DNA from: Mycobacterium sp. 1165178.9
GTDB taxonomy: Bacteria > Actinomycetota > Actinomycetes > Mycobacteriales > Mycobacteriaceae
DNA length: 32,136 nucleotides
Reading direction: 5' to 3'
Assembly: GCF_001673555.1 (NCBI RefSeq)
Contig: NZ_LZMB01000015.1
Location: 1-32,136 of the forward strand
Part shown: positions 8,358-14,850 of the stretch, one piece after another
Position numbering within the stretch: the stretch's first letter is position 1
Layout: every line of letters begins with the position of its first letter
Made by a program: the position numbers and the translations under genes
Notes under the pieces: generated by a model
Told to the model about the DNA's origin: nothing
The model's input: only the letters and a program-made list of their open reading frames with translations
The model's database searches: none

Positions 8358-8412
8358 GCATCACAAGAGCGTCGTTGGCACCGCTGTGAGGCCGCACAAA
8401 AGGAGGACCACT

Positions 8413-8565
8413 ATGCAAATCGAGGGGACTACTGTCAGCCCCATGGCATTCACCGCTGCGGCGGTCGCCGTGGCACGGTCGGCGGTGCCCGCGCCCATTC
8501 CGCCATCGATGATCTACGAGGTCTATCCGCACGGATTTGTGCCGTATCCGCTCGAAGGGCACTGA
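8413..8565 (+). CDS. 50-residue microprotein of unknown function
   Basis: ATG at 8413 is preceded by a near-perfect Shine-Dalgarno AAAAGGAGG with proper spacing, the strongest in the window. The product begins MQIEGTTVSPMAFTAAAVAV and ends YPHGFVPYPLEGH. It has an Ala/Val-rich middle, a Pro-rich segment (VPAPIPPSMIYEV) and no obvious signal peptide or lipobox. The stop TGA overlaps the ATG of the next gene (TGATG), so translation is probably coupled. I do not recognise a family. It could be a small partner of the epimerase-like protein or a translated leader that sets its level. Confidence 0.65.
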   Translation: MQIEGTTVSPMAFTAAAVAVARSAVPAPIPPSMIYEVYPHGFVPYPLEGH

Positions 8566-9164
8566 TGTCGACCTCACGCCGCATCTTTTTCGCCGGCGCC
8601 TCGGGGGTCATCGGCGAGCGACTGGTGCCGTTGCTGCGGGACGCCGGTCACACCGTCGGTGCGATGACGCGCTCGCCGGAGAAGGCCGGCCGGTTGGCCG
8701 CCACCGGTGCGCAACCGATCGTGTGTGATGTATTCAACCGTCAGGCGCTCACAGCCGCCGTTCAGGCGTTCGCGCCCGACCTCATACTTCACGAGCTGAC
8801 AGATCTTCCCGACGATCTGAAAGACTTACCCGACGATTCGAAAGTCAATGCGCGAATACGCGTCGAAGGCACCCGTAATCTGATCGAGGCATCAAAAGGC
8901 TTGGGCTACATCAAGATCGTGGCCCAGAGCGTTGCATGGACCATGCAACCCGGCGCGGAAGCCGCCGCTGTCGCAGCACTGGAAGAAGCGGTGCTCGCCG
9001 TGGACGGTGTCGTCATCCGGTACGGCTTCCTCTACGGTCCTGGCACCTACTTCGAACAGTCGCGTCCCAACGCACCACGCGTGCACATCGATACGGCCGC
9101 CTCTCGGACTCTCGATGCGATCGACGCACCTCCGGGCATCGTGACCGTCGTTGACAGCGAATGA
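8565..9164 (+). CDS. NAD-dependent epimerase/dehydratase-like (atypical SDR) protein
   Basis: 199 residues from the ATG at 8565. The N-terminus has an atypical-SDR Rossmann motif (IFFAGASGVIGERLVPLL), the GAMTRSPEK that follows is typical of NAD(P)H-binding NmrA-like/epimerase proteins, and ARIRVEGTRNLIEASKGLG matches the family. The usual YxxxK is not evident; VAQSVAWTM occupies the Ser region. The gene is shorter than a full epimerase (~300), but the end (RVHIDTAASRTLDAIDAPPG) resembles the normal final part of related proteins, so it may be a compact form with an internal loss. It sits between the microprotein (1-bp overlap) and the LOG gene (4-bp gap), clearly one operon. Confidence 0.82.
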   Translation: MSTSRRIFFAGASGVIGERLVPLLRDAGHTVGAMTRSPEKAGRLAATGAQPIVCDVFNRQALTAAVQAFAPDLILHELTDLPDDLKDLPDDSKVNARIRVEGTRNLIEASKGLGYIKIVAQSVAWTMQPGAEAAAVAALEEAVLAVDGVVIRYGFLYGPGTYFEQSRPNAPRVHIDTAASRTLDAIDAPPGIVTVVDSE

Positions 9165-9168
9165 CCGG

Positions 9169-9711
9169 ATGAACATCTGCGTGTTCCTGTCCGCCGCCGA
9201 CCTCGCCGAGCGCTACACGCGGCCCGCCCGAGAATTCGCCGAGCTCATCGGCAACGGCGGACACGGTTTGGTGTGGGGTGGATCCGACACCGGTCTGATG
9301 AAGGTCGTCGCCGACGGCGTTCGGGAGACCGGCGGGCGGCTCGTCGGCATCTCGGTCGAGTTGCTGCGGGAGTTCGCGAGGAAGGACGCCGACGAGATGG
9401 TGTTCGCGAAGGACCTCGCCGAGCGCAAAGCGTTGCTGCTCGAGCGCGCGGACGCGATCGTCGTGATGGCAGGCGGCCTCGGCACACTCGACGAGGCGAC
9501 GGACGTCCTGGAGCAGAGGAAGCACAAGCTGCACGACAAGCCGGTCGTGCTGCTGAACACGGCCGGGTTCTACGACGGCTTGACGATTCAGCTTCAGCGA
9601 ATGGACGAGGAACGTTTCCTTCCGGTGCCCATCATCGATCTGGTCTTCATCGCCGACGACGGCGCCGAAGCCCTCGCCTACTTGGAAGGTCTGATCCGCG
9701 AAGCTAATTGA
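9169..9711 (+). CDS. LOG-family protein (TIGR00730-type, lysine decarboxylase-like fold)
   Basis: 180 residues from the ATG at 9169. The hallmark motif is GGLGTLDE (residues 102-109), the form of PGGxGTxxE seen in LOG proteins, with the first Gly-rich segment GHGLVWGGSDTGLM (32-45) and the late stretch KPVVLLNTAGFYDGL. LOG proteins hydrolyse cytokinin riboside 5'-monophosphates; the M. tuberculosis relative Rv1205 does this. The conserved Pro of the motif is Ala here (AGGLGT). It is the third gene of the plus-strand operon, starting four bases after the epimerase stop. Start chosen because the frame upstream only offers a TTG inside the previous gene. Confidence 0.9.
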   Translation: MNICVFLSAADLAERYTRPAREFAELIGNGGHGLVWGGSDTGLMKVVADGVRETGGRLVGISVELLREFARKDADEMVFAKDLAERKALLLERADAIVVMAGGLGTLDEATDVLEQRKHKLHDKPVVLLNTAGFYDGLTIQLQRMDEERFLPVPIIDLVFIADDGAEALAYLEGLIREAN

Positions 9712-9854
9712 ACGATCTCGGGCGCCGCGCTAGGCGCTGTCGGCCGGTTGCAGAAGACGCTGTACCGCGCATCGGGCGTCGACGGCGGGCGCCACTCGGT
9801 GCTGGACCGTGCAAAACTCACCGAAACTGCGCTAGCAGCCGCGCGCAGATCCCG

Positions 9855-9960
9855 GCCCCGGCGTCGTCACCCCGGCGTCCGAGGGCGATATTGGGCCGTA
9901 TCGAACCGTATCCTAGCCGTATCGGCTACGCCTGATTTTCAGGTCTATCAGGTGTTTTGC
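9855..9960 (+). repeat. Attachment-site-like block, copy 2 (three CCGTATC repeats)
   Basis: It aligns with 6374-6480: CACCCCGGCG, GAGGGCGAT, then three exact CCGTATC repeats at 9896, 9906 and 9917 (10- and 11-bp steps), then a TCTATCAGGTGTTTTG end. The exact iteration makes this the best-preserved copy. It starts ~140 bp after the LOG gene. Confidence 0.62.
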
Positions 9961-10006
9961 ATCAATCCAGCTAACTATTTCCGCAGGTCGTAAGCGCGCC
10001 GAAATA

Positions 10007-10052
10007 GGACTCATAATCCGTTGGTCGCGGGTTCGAGCCCCGCCCGCCCCAC
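10007..10052 (+). repeat. tRNA-Met 3'-half fragment, copy 2
   Basis: 46 bp equal to the 3' half of a tRNA-Met gene: anticodon loop CTCATAA, an intact T arm GCGGG-TTCGAGC-CCCGC, acceptor 3' strand CCGCCCC and discriminator A. The 30 bases before it do not form a D arm or acceptor 5' strand. The spacing from the end of its upstream block is 46 bp, against 42 and 44 bp in copies 1 and 3. Confidence 0.85.
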
Positions 10053-10329
10053 TGCCTGGTGTCAGACACGCCCGCCGCAAATGTGCCCACCAAACCGTCA
10101 GTGCGGGTGCGCCAGCTAATCCAATTAATGCAGTCGCCTAGCCGGCCACAAGAAAACCTCGATGTAAGGTTTCGACTCCGTCTGTGAAGCTGCCACACGA
10201 GATTTGGAAAGCGCGCCATATGAGAGCTAATCGCCTTACCACCGGCCATTGCTTGGTCGCGAGAGGCGATTTTTAAACTCGAACCGTGCGATCTGGAAAA
10301 CTTCGGCGCGATCAGAGCAGGAGAGGCGC
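10053..10329. promoter_or_regulatory. Leader region of the cation exchanger gene, with hairpin and possible promoter
   Basis: An inverted repeat AAACCT-7-AGGTTT lies at 10154-10172. A possible promoter is TTGGTC (10253) with TAAACT (10274-10279), though the 15-bp spacer is short; it would give a leader of ~45 bases. No gene is visible in this stretch. Confidence 0.35.
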
Positions 10330-11487
10330 GTGACAACCACCCATACTGAACGGCTTCCACTGCTGACCCGGCGCGACCGCATCGTGATCACCATCACGGT
10401 GATCGCGGCCATGGCGACCGGAGTTCTGCACTTCGCCCACGTGAATGCAGTGCTGGCGTTCATCGTGTCCGCACTTGCGTTGGCCACGCTGGCATCTTTG
10501 GTCGGCCGTTCGGTGGAGGCGCTCGGAGACCGGCTCGGGCCCAACGCGACTGGGATACTGCAGACGGCGCTGGGGAACTTGCCCGAATTGTTCGTCATAC
10601 TGTTCGCACTCAAAGCAGGCCTTTACGGGGTGGTGAAGGCCACCATCGTCGGCTCGATTCTCTCCAACGCCCTGCTGGTGCTCGGGCTGTCCTTCGTGGT
10701 CGGCGGTATCAAACACGGCCGCCAGCGCTTCGCCGCCGACGACGGACGCACCCTCGGATTGATGTTCACCCTCGCGGTATTCATCCTCGCTGTCCCCTCG
10801 CTCACCGCTGCAACACACACCCCCGCGCAATCGCACGAGCGGGCGGTGTCGGTCGTCGTCTCCATCGTCATGCTTGCGCTGTTCGCACTCTCGCTGCCGG
10901 CCACGCTCGGAAAGCGTGCTGTCGACCCAGTGGGGCAGGTTGGTCGTGAAACCTCCAGAGCGTCGTCTCCCATTGTGGCCAGCGCCGATTCGGCCAAAGC
11001 CGCCAGCTTGGCGACGGCACACGGGGAATGGCCGCTGGCGATGGCCATCGGCATGCTGGCCGTCGCCGGGGTCGGTGCGGCCTTCGTGTCGGAGTGGTTC
11101 GTCGCCGCCCTAGAGCCGGCGATGCATTCTGCGGGCATCAACGAGGTGTTCGCCGGTCTGGTGATCGTGGCGATCGCCGGCAACGCGGTGGAGAATTTCG
11201 TCGGCGTCCAGCTGGCGGCCAAGAACCAGATGGACTACGCGGTCCAGGTGATCCTCCAGTCGCCCGTCCAGATCGCGCTCACCATCGCTCCGATCGTCTG
11301 CCTGGCGGCGGCATGGCTCGGCCAGCCTGGTTTCGATCTGGTGTTCTCACCGCTGTTGTTGGCGTCGATGATCATGTCGGCGCTGGTCGCGGTGCTGGTG
11401 ACCTTCGACGGCGAGTCGACCTGGTTCGAGGGGACGGTGCTCATCGCGCTCTACGTGGCAATCGCCACGTCGTTCTGGTGGGGGTGA
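10330..11487 (+). CDS. CaCA-family calcium (cation)/proton antiporter
   Basis: 385 residues, hydrophobic throughout, with about ten or eleven membrane segments. The two alpha-repeats of the CaCA superfamily are clear: ALGNLPELFVILFALKAG with GSILSNALLVLGLSF in the first half, and GLVIVAIAGNAVENFVGVQL with ILQSPVQIAL in the second. Both carry the conserved acidic residue (GNLPE, GNAVE) that binds the cation. A hydrophilic loop between the halves (about residues 185-230) is Ser/Ala-rich. The start is GTG at 10330, with AGGAG just upstream; a TTG-type extension to 10249 lacks this. Probable role is Ca2+ (or Na+/K+) export driven by protons. It stands alone between two tRNA-Met fragments. Confidence 0.92.
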   Translation: MTTTHTERLPLLTRRDRIVITITVIAAMATGVLHFAHVNAVLAFIVSALALATLASLVGRSVEALGDRLGPNATGILQTALGNLPELFVILFALKAGLYGVVKATIVGSILSNALLVLGLSFVVGGIKHGRQRFAADDGRTLGLMFTLAVFILAVPSLTAATHTPAQSHERAVSVVVSIVMLALFALSLPATLGKRAVDPVGQVGRETSRASSPIVASADSAKAASLATAHGEWPLAMAIGMLAVAGVGAAFVSEWFVAALEPAMHSAGINEVFAGLVIVAIAGNAVENFVGVQLAAKNQMDYAVQVILQSPVQIALTIAPIVCLAAAWLGQPGFDLVFSPLLLASMIMSALVAVLVTFDGESTWFEGTVLIALYVAIATSFWWG

Positions 11488-11515
11488 GTGCCCCAACGGT
11501 CTGCGGTCCGTCGTT
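11479..11515 (+). terminator. Possible terminator of the cation exchanger gene
   Basis: A stem TGGGG/CCCCA (11479-11483 with 11491-11495) spans the stop codon. A second short stem ACGG/CCGT (11496-11511) is followed by CGTTTTCG. Neither is strong; together they are a reasonable transcription end. Confidence 0.3.
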
Positions 11516-11602
11516 TTCGCGCCTGGCAAGTTCGCGCCCCCTGGGCTCGTGGCAGCGCCTTAAAGTGGCGACTGATCGGTCGCTGACATACCGCGCCTGC
11601 TT

Positions 11603-11700
11603 CTCACCTCGGCATCTTGGGGGCAATTTGTCCGCGTACCCAGGCAGTGCCGTAACCGCACCGGGGACGGTCAATCTGACTGTGTTACAGGCGATTTGAG
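11603..11700 (+). repeat. Attachment-site-like block, copy 3 (degenerate)
   Basis: It matches the other two blocks in order: CACCTCGGC, GGGGGCAAT, then GCGTACC (11634) with weaker repeats CAGTGCC (11645) and CCGCACC (11656) at 11-bp steps, then GTGTTACAGGCGATTTGAG. It is more diverged than the other copies, but the repeat phasing and the 44-bp distance to the tRNA fragment are kept. Confidence 0.5.
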
Positions 11701-11744
11701 CCGTCGCAGCGAGCCATTCTCCTGGTCGCGGTCACGCTTACCAA

Positions 11745-11790
11745 GGACTCATGATCCGTTGGTCGCGGGTTCGAGCCCCGCCCGCCCCAC
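11745..11790 (+). repeat. tRNA-Met 3'-half fragment, copy 3
   Basis: 46 bp, identical to copy 2 except CATGATCC for CATAATCC in the anticodon loop/stem. The T arm and acceptor 3' strand are intact. No 5' half precedes it. Confidence 0.85.
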
Positions 11791-12108
11791 TTCAACGACG
11801 GAAGCTCGTGCGACGCTAAAGGCCGACTTGTTGGGCCATTCGAATGGGCGTTTGCGTTCGCGGGGCTGCTTCCCACGGCAGGCGCCGCGTAGTCACTTGG
11901 GAAAGCTCATCCCGAAAACAATCAGCGATTGCCGGTGGTGGACCGGGTAAGACGAATTCGAATGGCAACGGCGTGCAGGATCGTCACGCCTCGGGGCGGC
12001 TGCGGCGCGGCCGCTGTACGGCTGCGTGGTCGAAACCGTCAAGGACCGAACGACGGCCGGTACCGAGCGCCCGAGATCCTTGAGTCCTTTCGGCCGTCCT
12101 GCTGCACA
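11791..12108. other. Intergenic region before the TetR gene; no gene recognised
   Basis: About 320 bp between the third tRNA fragment and the TetR operator. A perfect 12-bp palindrome CCATTCGAATGG lies at 11836-11847. Open frames on both strands are not protein-like and have no start signals. Confidence 0.4.
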
Positions 12109-12131
12109 ATAAATGACCGGTCGGCTAATAT
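12109..12131 (+). promoter_or_regulatory. TetR operator copy 1 and leaderless -10 box
   Basis: A 20-bp element (12109-12128) centred on the palindrome GACCGGTC matches the element at 12773-12792 at 14 of 20 positions; the shared core is GAC-Y-GGTC-R-GCTA. It runs into TAATAT (12126-12131), a good -10 box that ends seven bases before the ATG at 12139. A bound TetR protein would block its own promoter. Confidence 0.65.
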
Positions 12132-12138
12132 GACGGTT

Positions 12139-12729
12139 ATGCCTCGCCCTGCCAACCCGGATGTTCGGCGCCGCCTGCTTGAGGCCGGGCTCGCGCTGGT
12201 GCATGCGCACGGGTTCGCGGCCAGCGGGATTAAGGACATCACTGATGCCGCCGGAGTGCCGAAAGGATCGTTTTACGCCTATTTCGCCAGCAAGGAGGCA
12301 TTCGCAGCAGCCATTCTGGACTACTACTGGACAGATATCGAGACCCGGATTCTGCCGATCCTTGCAACGGACGAGTCCGCGCAGGATCGGATCAGCCGCT
12401 TCTTCCACGCGCTCGCCGACGAACACGAGGCCGGTGATTTTCTTCTCGGCTGCTTGGTTGGCAACCTTTCGCTCGAACTAGGAGGTTCGAGTGAATCCAC
12501 GCGGAAGGAACTCGTCCGCATTCTCGACCGGTGGAATGATGCGCTCACCGCCTGCGTGCGAGCCGGCCAAATCGGATCGGATGCAATCAGAACGGATCTC
12601 GACGCCGAGGAGCTCGCCGCGCTGTTGATCGAAGCATGGGAGGGGGCGGCGCTGCGCGGCAAGGTGACCAGGAGCCGCACTCCCTATGACCGCTTCGAAG
12701 CAGTCACCGTACGCGCTCTTCTGGGTTGA
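12139..12729 (+). CDS. TetR-family regulator, NemR/AcuR-like
   Basis: 196 residues from the ATG at 12139, chosen over the ATG at 12130 because a -10 box makes 12139 the expected first base of a leaderless transcript; neither has a ribosome binding site. The helix-turn-helix is typical (ITDAAGVPKGSFYAYFASKEAF). The C-terminal domain follows E. coli NemR: FLLGCLVGNLSLE matches NemR's SGCLTVKLSAE region including its sensory cysteine (Cys105 here, Cys106 in NemR), and EAWEGAALRGKVTRSRTP matches the later part. NemR-type proteins are derepressed when reactive chlorine or electrophiles modify this cysteine. The likely targets are its own promoter and the operon at 12802, which share an operator. 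Confidence 0.9.
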   Translation: MPRPANPDVRRRLLEAGLALVHAHGFAASGIKDITDAAGVPKGSFYAYFASKEAFAAAILDYYWTDIETRILPILATDESAQDRISRFFHALADEHEAGDFLLGCLVGNLSLELGGSSESTRKELVRILDRWNDALTACVRAGQIGSDAIRTDLDAEELAALLIEAWEGAALRGKVTRSRTPYDRFEAVTVRALLG

Positions 12730-12772
12730 TGTTCACACAATGAGATGTAGGTCACCGCCTCCGGACCCATTA

Positions 12773-12795
12773 ATAGACGACTGGTCAGCTATCAT
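12773..12795 (+). promoter_or_regulatory. TetR operator copy 2 and leaderless -10 box of the five-gene operon
   Basis: The 20-bp element ATAG-N2-GAC-TG-GTC-N2-CTAT is an imperfect palindrome (12773-12792) matching the site before the TetR gene. TATCAT (12790-12795) is a -10 box ending six bases before the ATG at 12802, where no ribosome binding site exists. Operator and -10 box overlap in the same register as in copy 1. Confidence 0.65.
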
Positions 12796-12801
12796 CAGGA
12801 T

Positions 12802-13524
12802 ATGATTGACCCGACAGCCCACTCCGAACCGGAGAATCCCGCGCTGCCGGCCTCTGGGTTCCTACTCGATCGCGAACACGCCGCTCTAGTCATCACCGAC
12901 CCGCAAAACGACTTCCTCAGTCCCGCTGGTGTCGGGTGGCAGGTGTTCGGCGACAGTATCTGCGAGAACGGCACGGTCACTCACATCGGCGAACTGCTGG
13001 CGGCTGCCAAGCGGGCCGAGATCACCGTCGCGATATCCCCGCACTACTTCTACCCCACGGATCAGCAATGGGCCTTCGGTGATCCGCTCGAGCAATTCAT
13101 GATGAGCCTCGGAATGTTCTCGCGTCACGGCACCTACACCACTGACGGTTTTGCCGACTCCGGCGCCGATTTTCTGTCCGACTATCGACACCACATCCAT
13201 GACGGACGAACGGTGATCGCATCTCCTCACAAAATAGTGGGGCCTGAGTCCAATGACCTTGTGCTGCAACTGCGTAAGCGGAACGTGAATCAGGTGATCT
13301 TGGCGGGGATGGCGGCGAACCTGTGCGTCGAAGGTCATCTGCGGGAACTGGTAGAGCAGGGTTTCGAAGTGGTCGTCGTCAAGGACGCCACGGCAGGCCC
13401 ACGACTGCCCGAAGGCGATGGGTACCTCGCGGCGCTGGTGAACTTTCGCTTCCTCGCGAGTGCCGTCTGGACAACCGCCGATGCGGTCACGCGACTCAGC
13501 ACGTCATCAACAGAAAGGGGTTGA
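12802..13524 (+). CDS. Isochorismatase-family cysteine hydrolase
   Basis: 240 residues. The Asp-Lys-Cys triad of the family is present: Asp33 in LVITDPQNDFLS, Lys144 in SPHKIVGPESNDL, and Cys175 in LAGMAANLCVEGHLRELVE with the cis-peptide region (GMAANLC). An N-terminal extension of about 25 residues precedes the core. Members act on amides, N-carbamoyl compounds or isochorismate; the exact substrate is not evident, and a hydrolase of small amides is more likely than true isochorismatase. It is the first gene of a tight plus-strand operon and its transcript appears leaderless. Three bases separate it from the aldo/keto reductase. Confidence 0.92.
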   Translation: MIDPTAHSEPENPALPASGFLLDREHAALVITDPQNDFLSPAGVGWQVFGDSICENGTVTHIGELLAAAKRAEITVAISPHYFYPTDQQWAFGDPLEQFMMSLGMFSRHGTYTTDGFADSGADFLSDYRHHIHDGRTVIASPHKIVGPESNDLVLQLRKRNVNQVILAGMAANLCVEGHLRELVEQGFEVVVVKDATAGPRLPEGDGYLAALVNFRFLASAVWTTADAVTRLSTSSTERG

Positions 13525-13527
13525 GAC

Positions 13528-14475
13528 ATGTCACTTATCGAAGATCCACGCCACCATCGGTTCGCATTGAATAGCGGTGCGGGTGCGATTCCGGCACTGG
13601 GCTTCGGAACTCTCCTGTCGGACAGCGCCCAAACACGCAGCGCCACCAAGGCCGCGGTCGAGGCGGGCTTTCGTCATCTCGACTGCGCGGAGCGGTACCG
13701 GAATGAGGCAGAGGTTGGCCTGGCGATCAAGGAATTGATTGCCGACCAGACCGTCCGCCGTGAAGACCTCTTCGTGACCACCAAGCTATGGAACAACAAC
13801 CACCGGCCCGAACGGGTGAAGCCCGCCCTCCAGGCCAGCCTGAACAGGCTCGGACTGGATGCGGCCGACCTCTACTTGATGCATACCCCGTTCGCTTTCC
13901 AGCCTGGCGACGATCAAGATCCGCGGGATGTTCGCGGTGAGGTGATCTACGACGACGGTGTGACCCTGGAAGAGACCTGGGCGGCCATGGAATCTTTGGT
14001 TGACGAGGGGCTCACCCGCGCGATTGGGTTGTCGGACATTGACATTGAGGGGACGCGGCGGATCCTCGACTGCGCGAGGATTAAACCGGCAGTCGTCGAA
14101 GTCGAGTCACATCCGTATCACCCCCAGTGGGAACTCCACGAGCTGTGTACGTCGGAGGGCATCATCCTTTTGGCGTTCGCGCCGCTGGGACATGCGCTCG
14201 AGCCACGGCTGCTCGATGACCCGGTGATTGTTGCAATGGCCGAGCGATACGGCAGGACTCCCGCGCAGGTGCTTCTGGCCTGGGGCGTTCAGCGTGGCGC
14301 CGCAGTGCTGACCTCCTCGGTGAACCCACGCCGCATCGACCAGAACGTCGATGTCACCGGGCTTCCCCAGAACGCTATCGAGGAGATCAGCAAGCACGTG
14401 CAAACTCGGATCCGGTTCAACTCTGTTGTGGATGCGGGGAAACCGGGCTTTAGTGAAGTGCCGAGGGGCAGTTAA
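13528..14475 (+). CDS. Aldo/keto reductase
   Basis: 315 residues in an (alpha/beta)8 barrel pattern. The catalytic tetrad is complete: Asp52 and Tyr57 in HLDCAERYRNE, Lys86 in VTTKLWN, and His119 in LYLMHTPF. Other family marks are IPALGFGT near the start, AIGLSD, VVEVESHPYHPQ and APLGHAL. It reduces carbonyls with NADPH. The strong GAAAGGGG site seven bases before the ATG fixes the start. It is the second gene of the operon under the NemR-like regulator, which suits detoxification of reactive aldehydes or ketones; that use is inferred. Confidence 0.94.
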   Translation: MSLIEDPRHHRFALNSGAGAIPALGFGTLLSDSAQTRSATKAAVEAGFRHLDCAERYRNEAEVGLAIKELIADQTVRREDLFVTTKLWNNNHRPERVKPALQASLNRLGLDAADLYLMHTPFAFQPGDDQDPRDVRGEVIYDDGVTLEETWAAMESLVDEGLTRAIGLSDIDIEGTRRILDCARIKPAVVEVESHPYHPQWELHELCTSEGIILLAFAPLGHALEPRLLDDPVIVAMAERYGRTPAQVLLAWGVQRGAAVLTSSVNPRRIDQNVDVTGLPQNAIEEISKHVQTRIRFNSVVDAGKPGFSEVPRGS

Positions 14476-14498
14476 GACCGCAAGCGCCAGGAGATCTG

Positions 14499-14834
14499 AT
14501 GAGTATCGGCGATGACGCGTCGGGCGAGGCGATCGCCGGCGGCGTTTGCGAACCCGTCTCGACGATGATCCCGGGTGCATCTGTGCTGCTTGATGTGACG
14601 GGAGTCGTCGGATATCGGCGGCAGCGACGTCCGCTCACTCCGACCGATACCGCCGAGACACAACGGGTGTTCTCCGTATCTTTACGCGAACTTGCCCAGC
14701 CGCAGCGCTGGGAAACCTACTGCACGGCCGGTTGGCGTGGACCGAGTTTGCGCCTCGACGGTGACGCACTGTTGTGGGGTTACACCGCCGAAGTCCTGTG
14801 GTTCATCGGTAGAAACGTCAAGACCGCCAAATGA
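14499..14834 (+). CDS. NUDIX (CoA pyrophosphatase-like) C-terminal fragment, probably non-catalytic
   Basis: 111 residues. From about residue 30 the sequence follows the C-terminal part of actinobacterial CoA-type NUDIX hydrolases: VVGYRRQRRPLTPTDTAETQ, RVFSVSLRELAQP, then LDGDALLWGYTAEVLW. The NUDIX box (GX5EX7REUXEEXGU) is absent; the first ~30 residues (MSIGDDASGEAIAGG...) do not supply it. AGGAG five bases before the ATG suggests it is still translated. It lies 23 bp after the aldo/keto reductase and 16 bp before the SDR. It is either a remnant kept in the operon or a repurposed small domain. No catalytic activity should be assumed. Confidence 0.6.
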   Translation: MSIGDDASGEAIAGGVCEPVSTMIPGASVLLDVTGVVGYRRQRRPLTPTDTAETQRVFSVSLRELAQPQRWETYCTAGWRGPSLRLDGDALLWGYTAEVLWFIGRNVKTAK

Positions 14835-14850
14835 TGACGGAAGGTGTGTC

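Noticed and set aside
9971..11876. Minus-strand open frames over the tRNA fragments (peptide like GSNPRPTDYES)
   Set aside because: This peptide is the well-known false translation of a tRNA 3' end and does not represent a protein gene.
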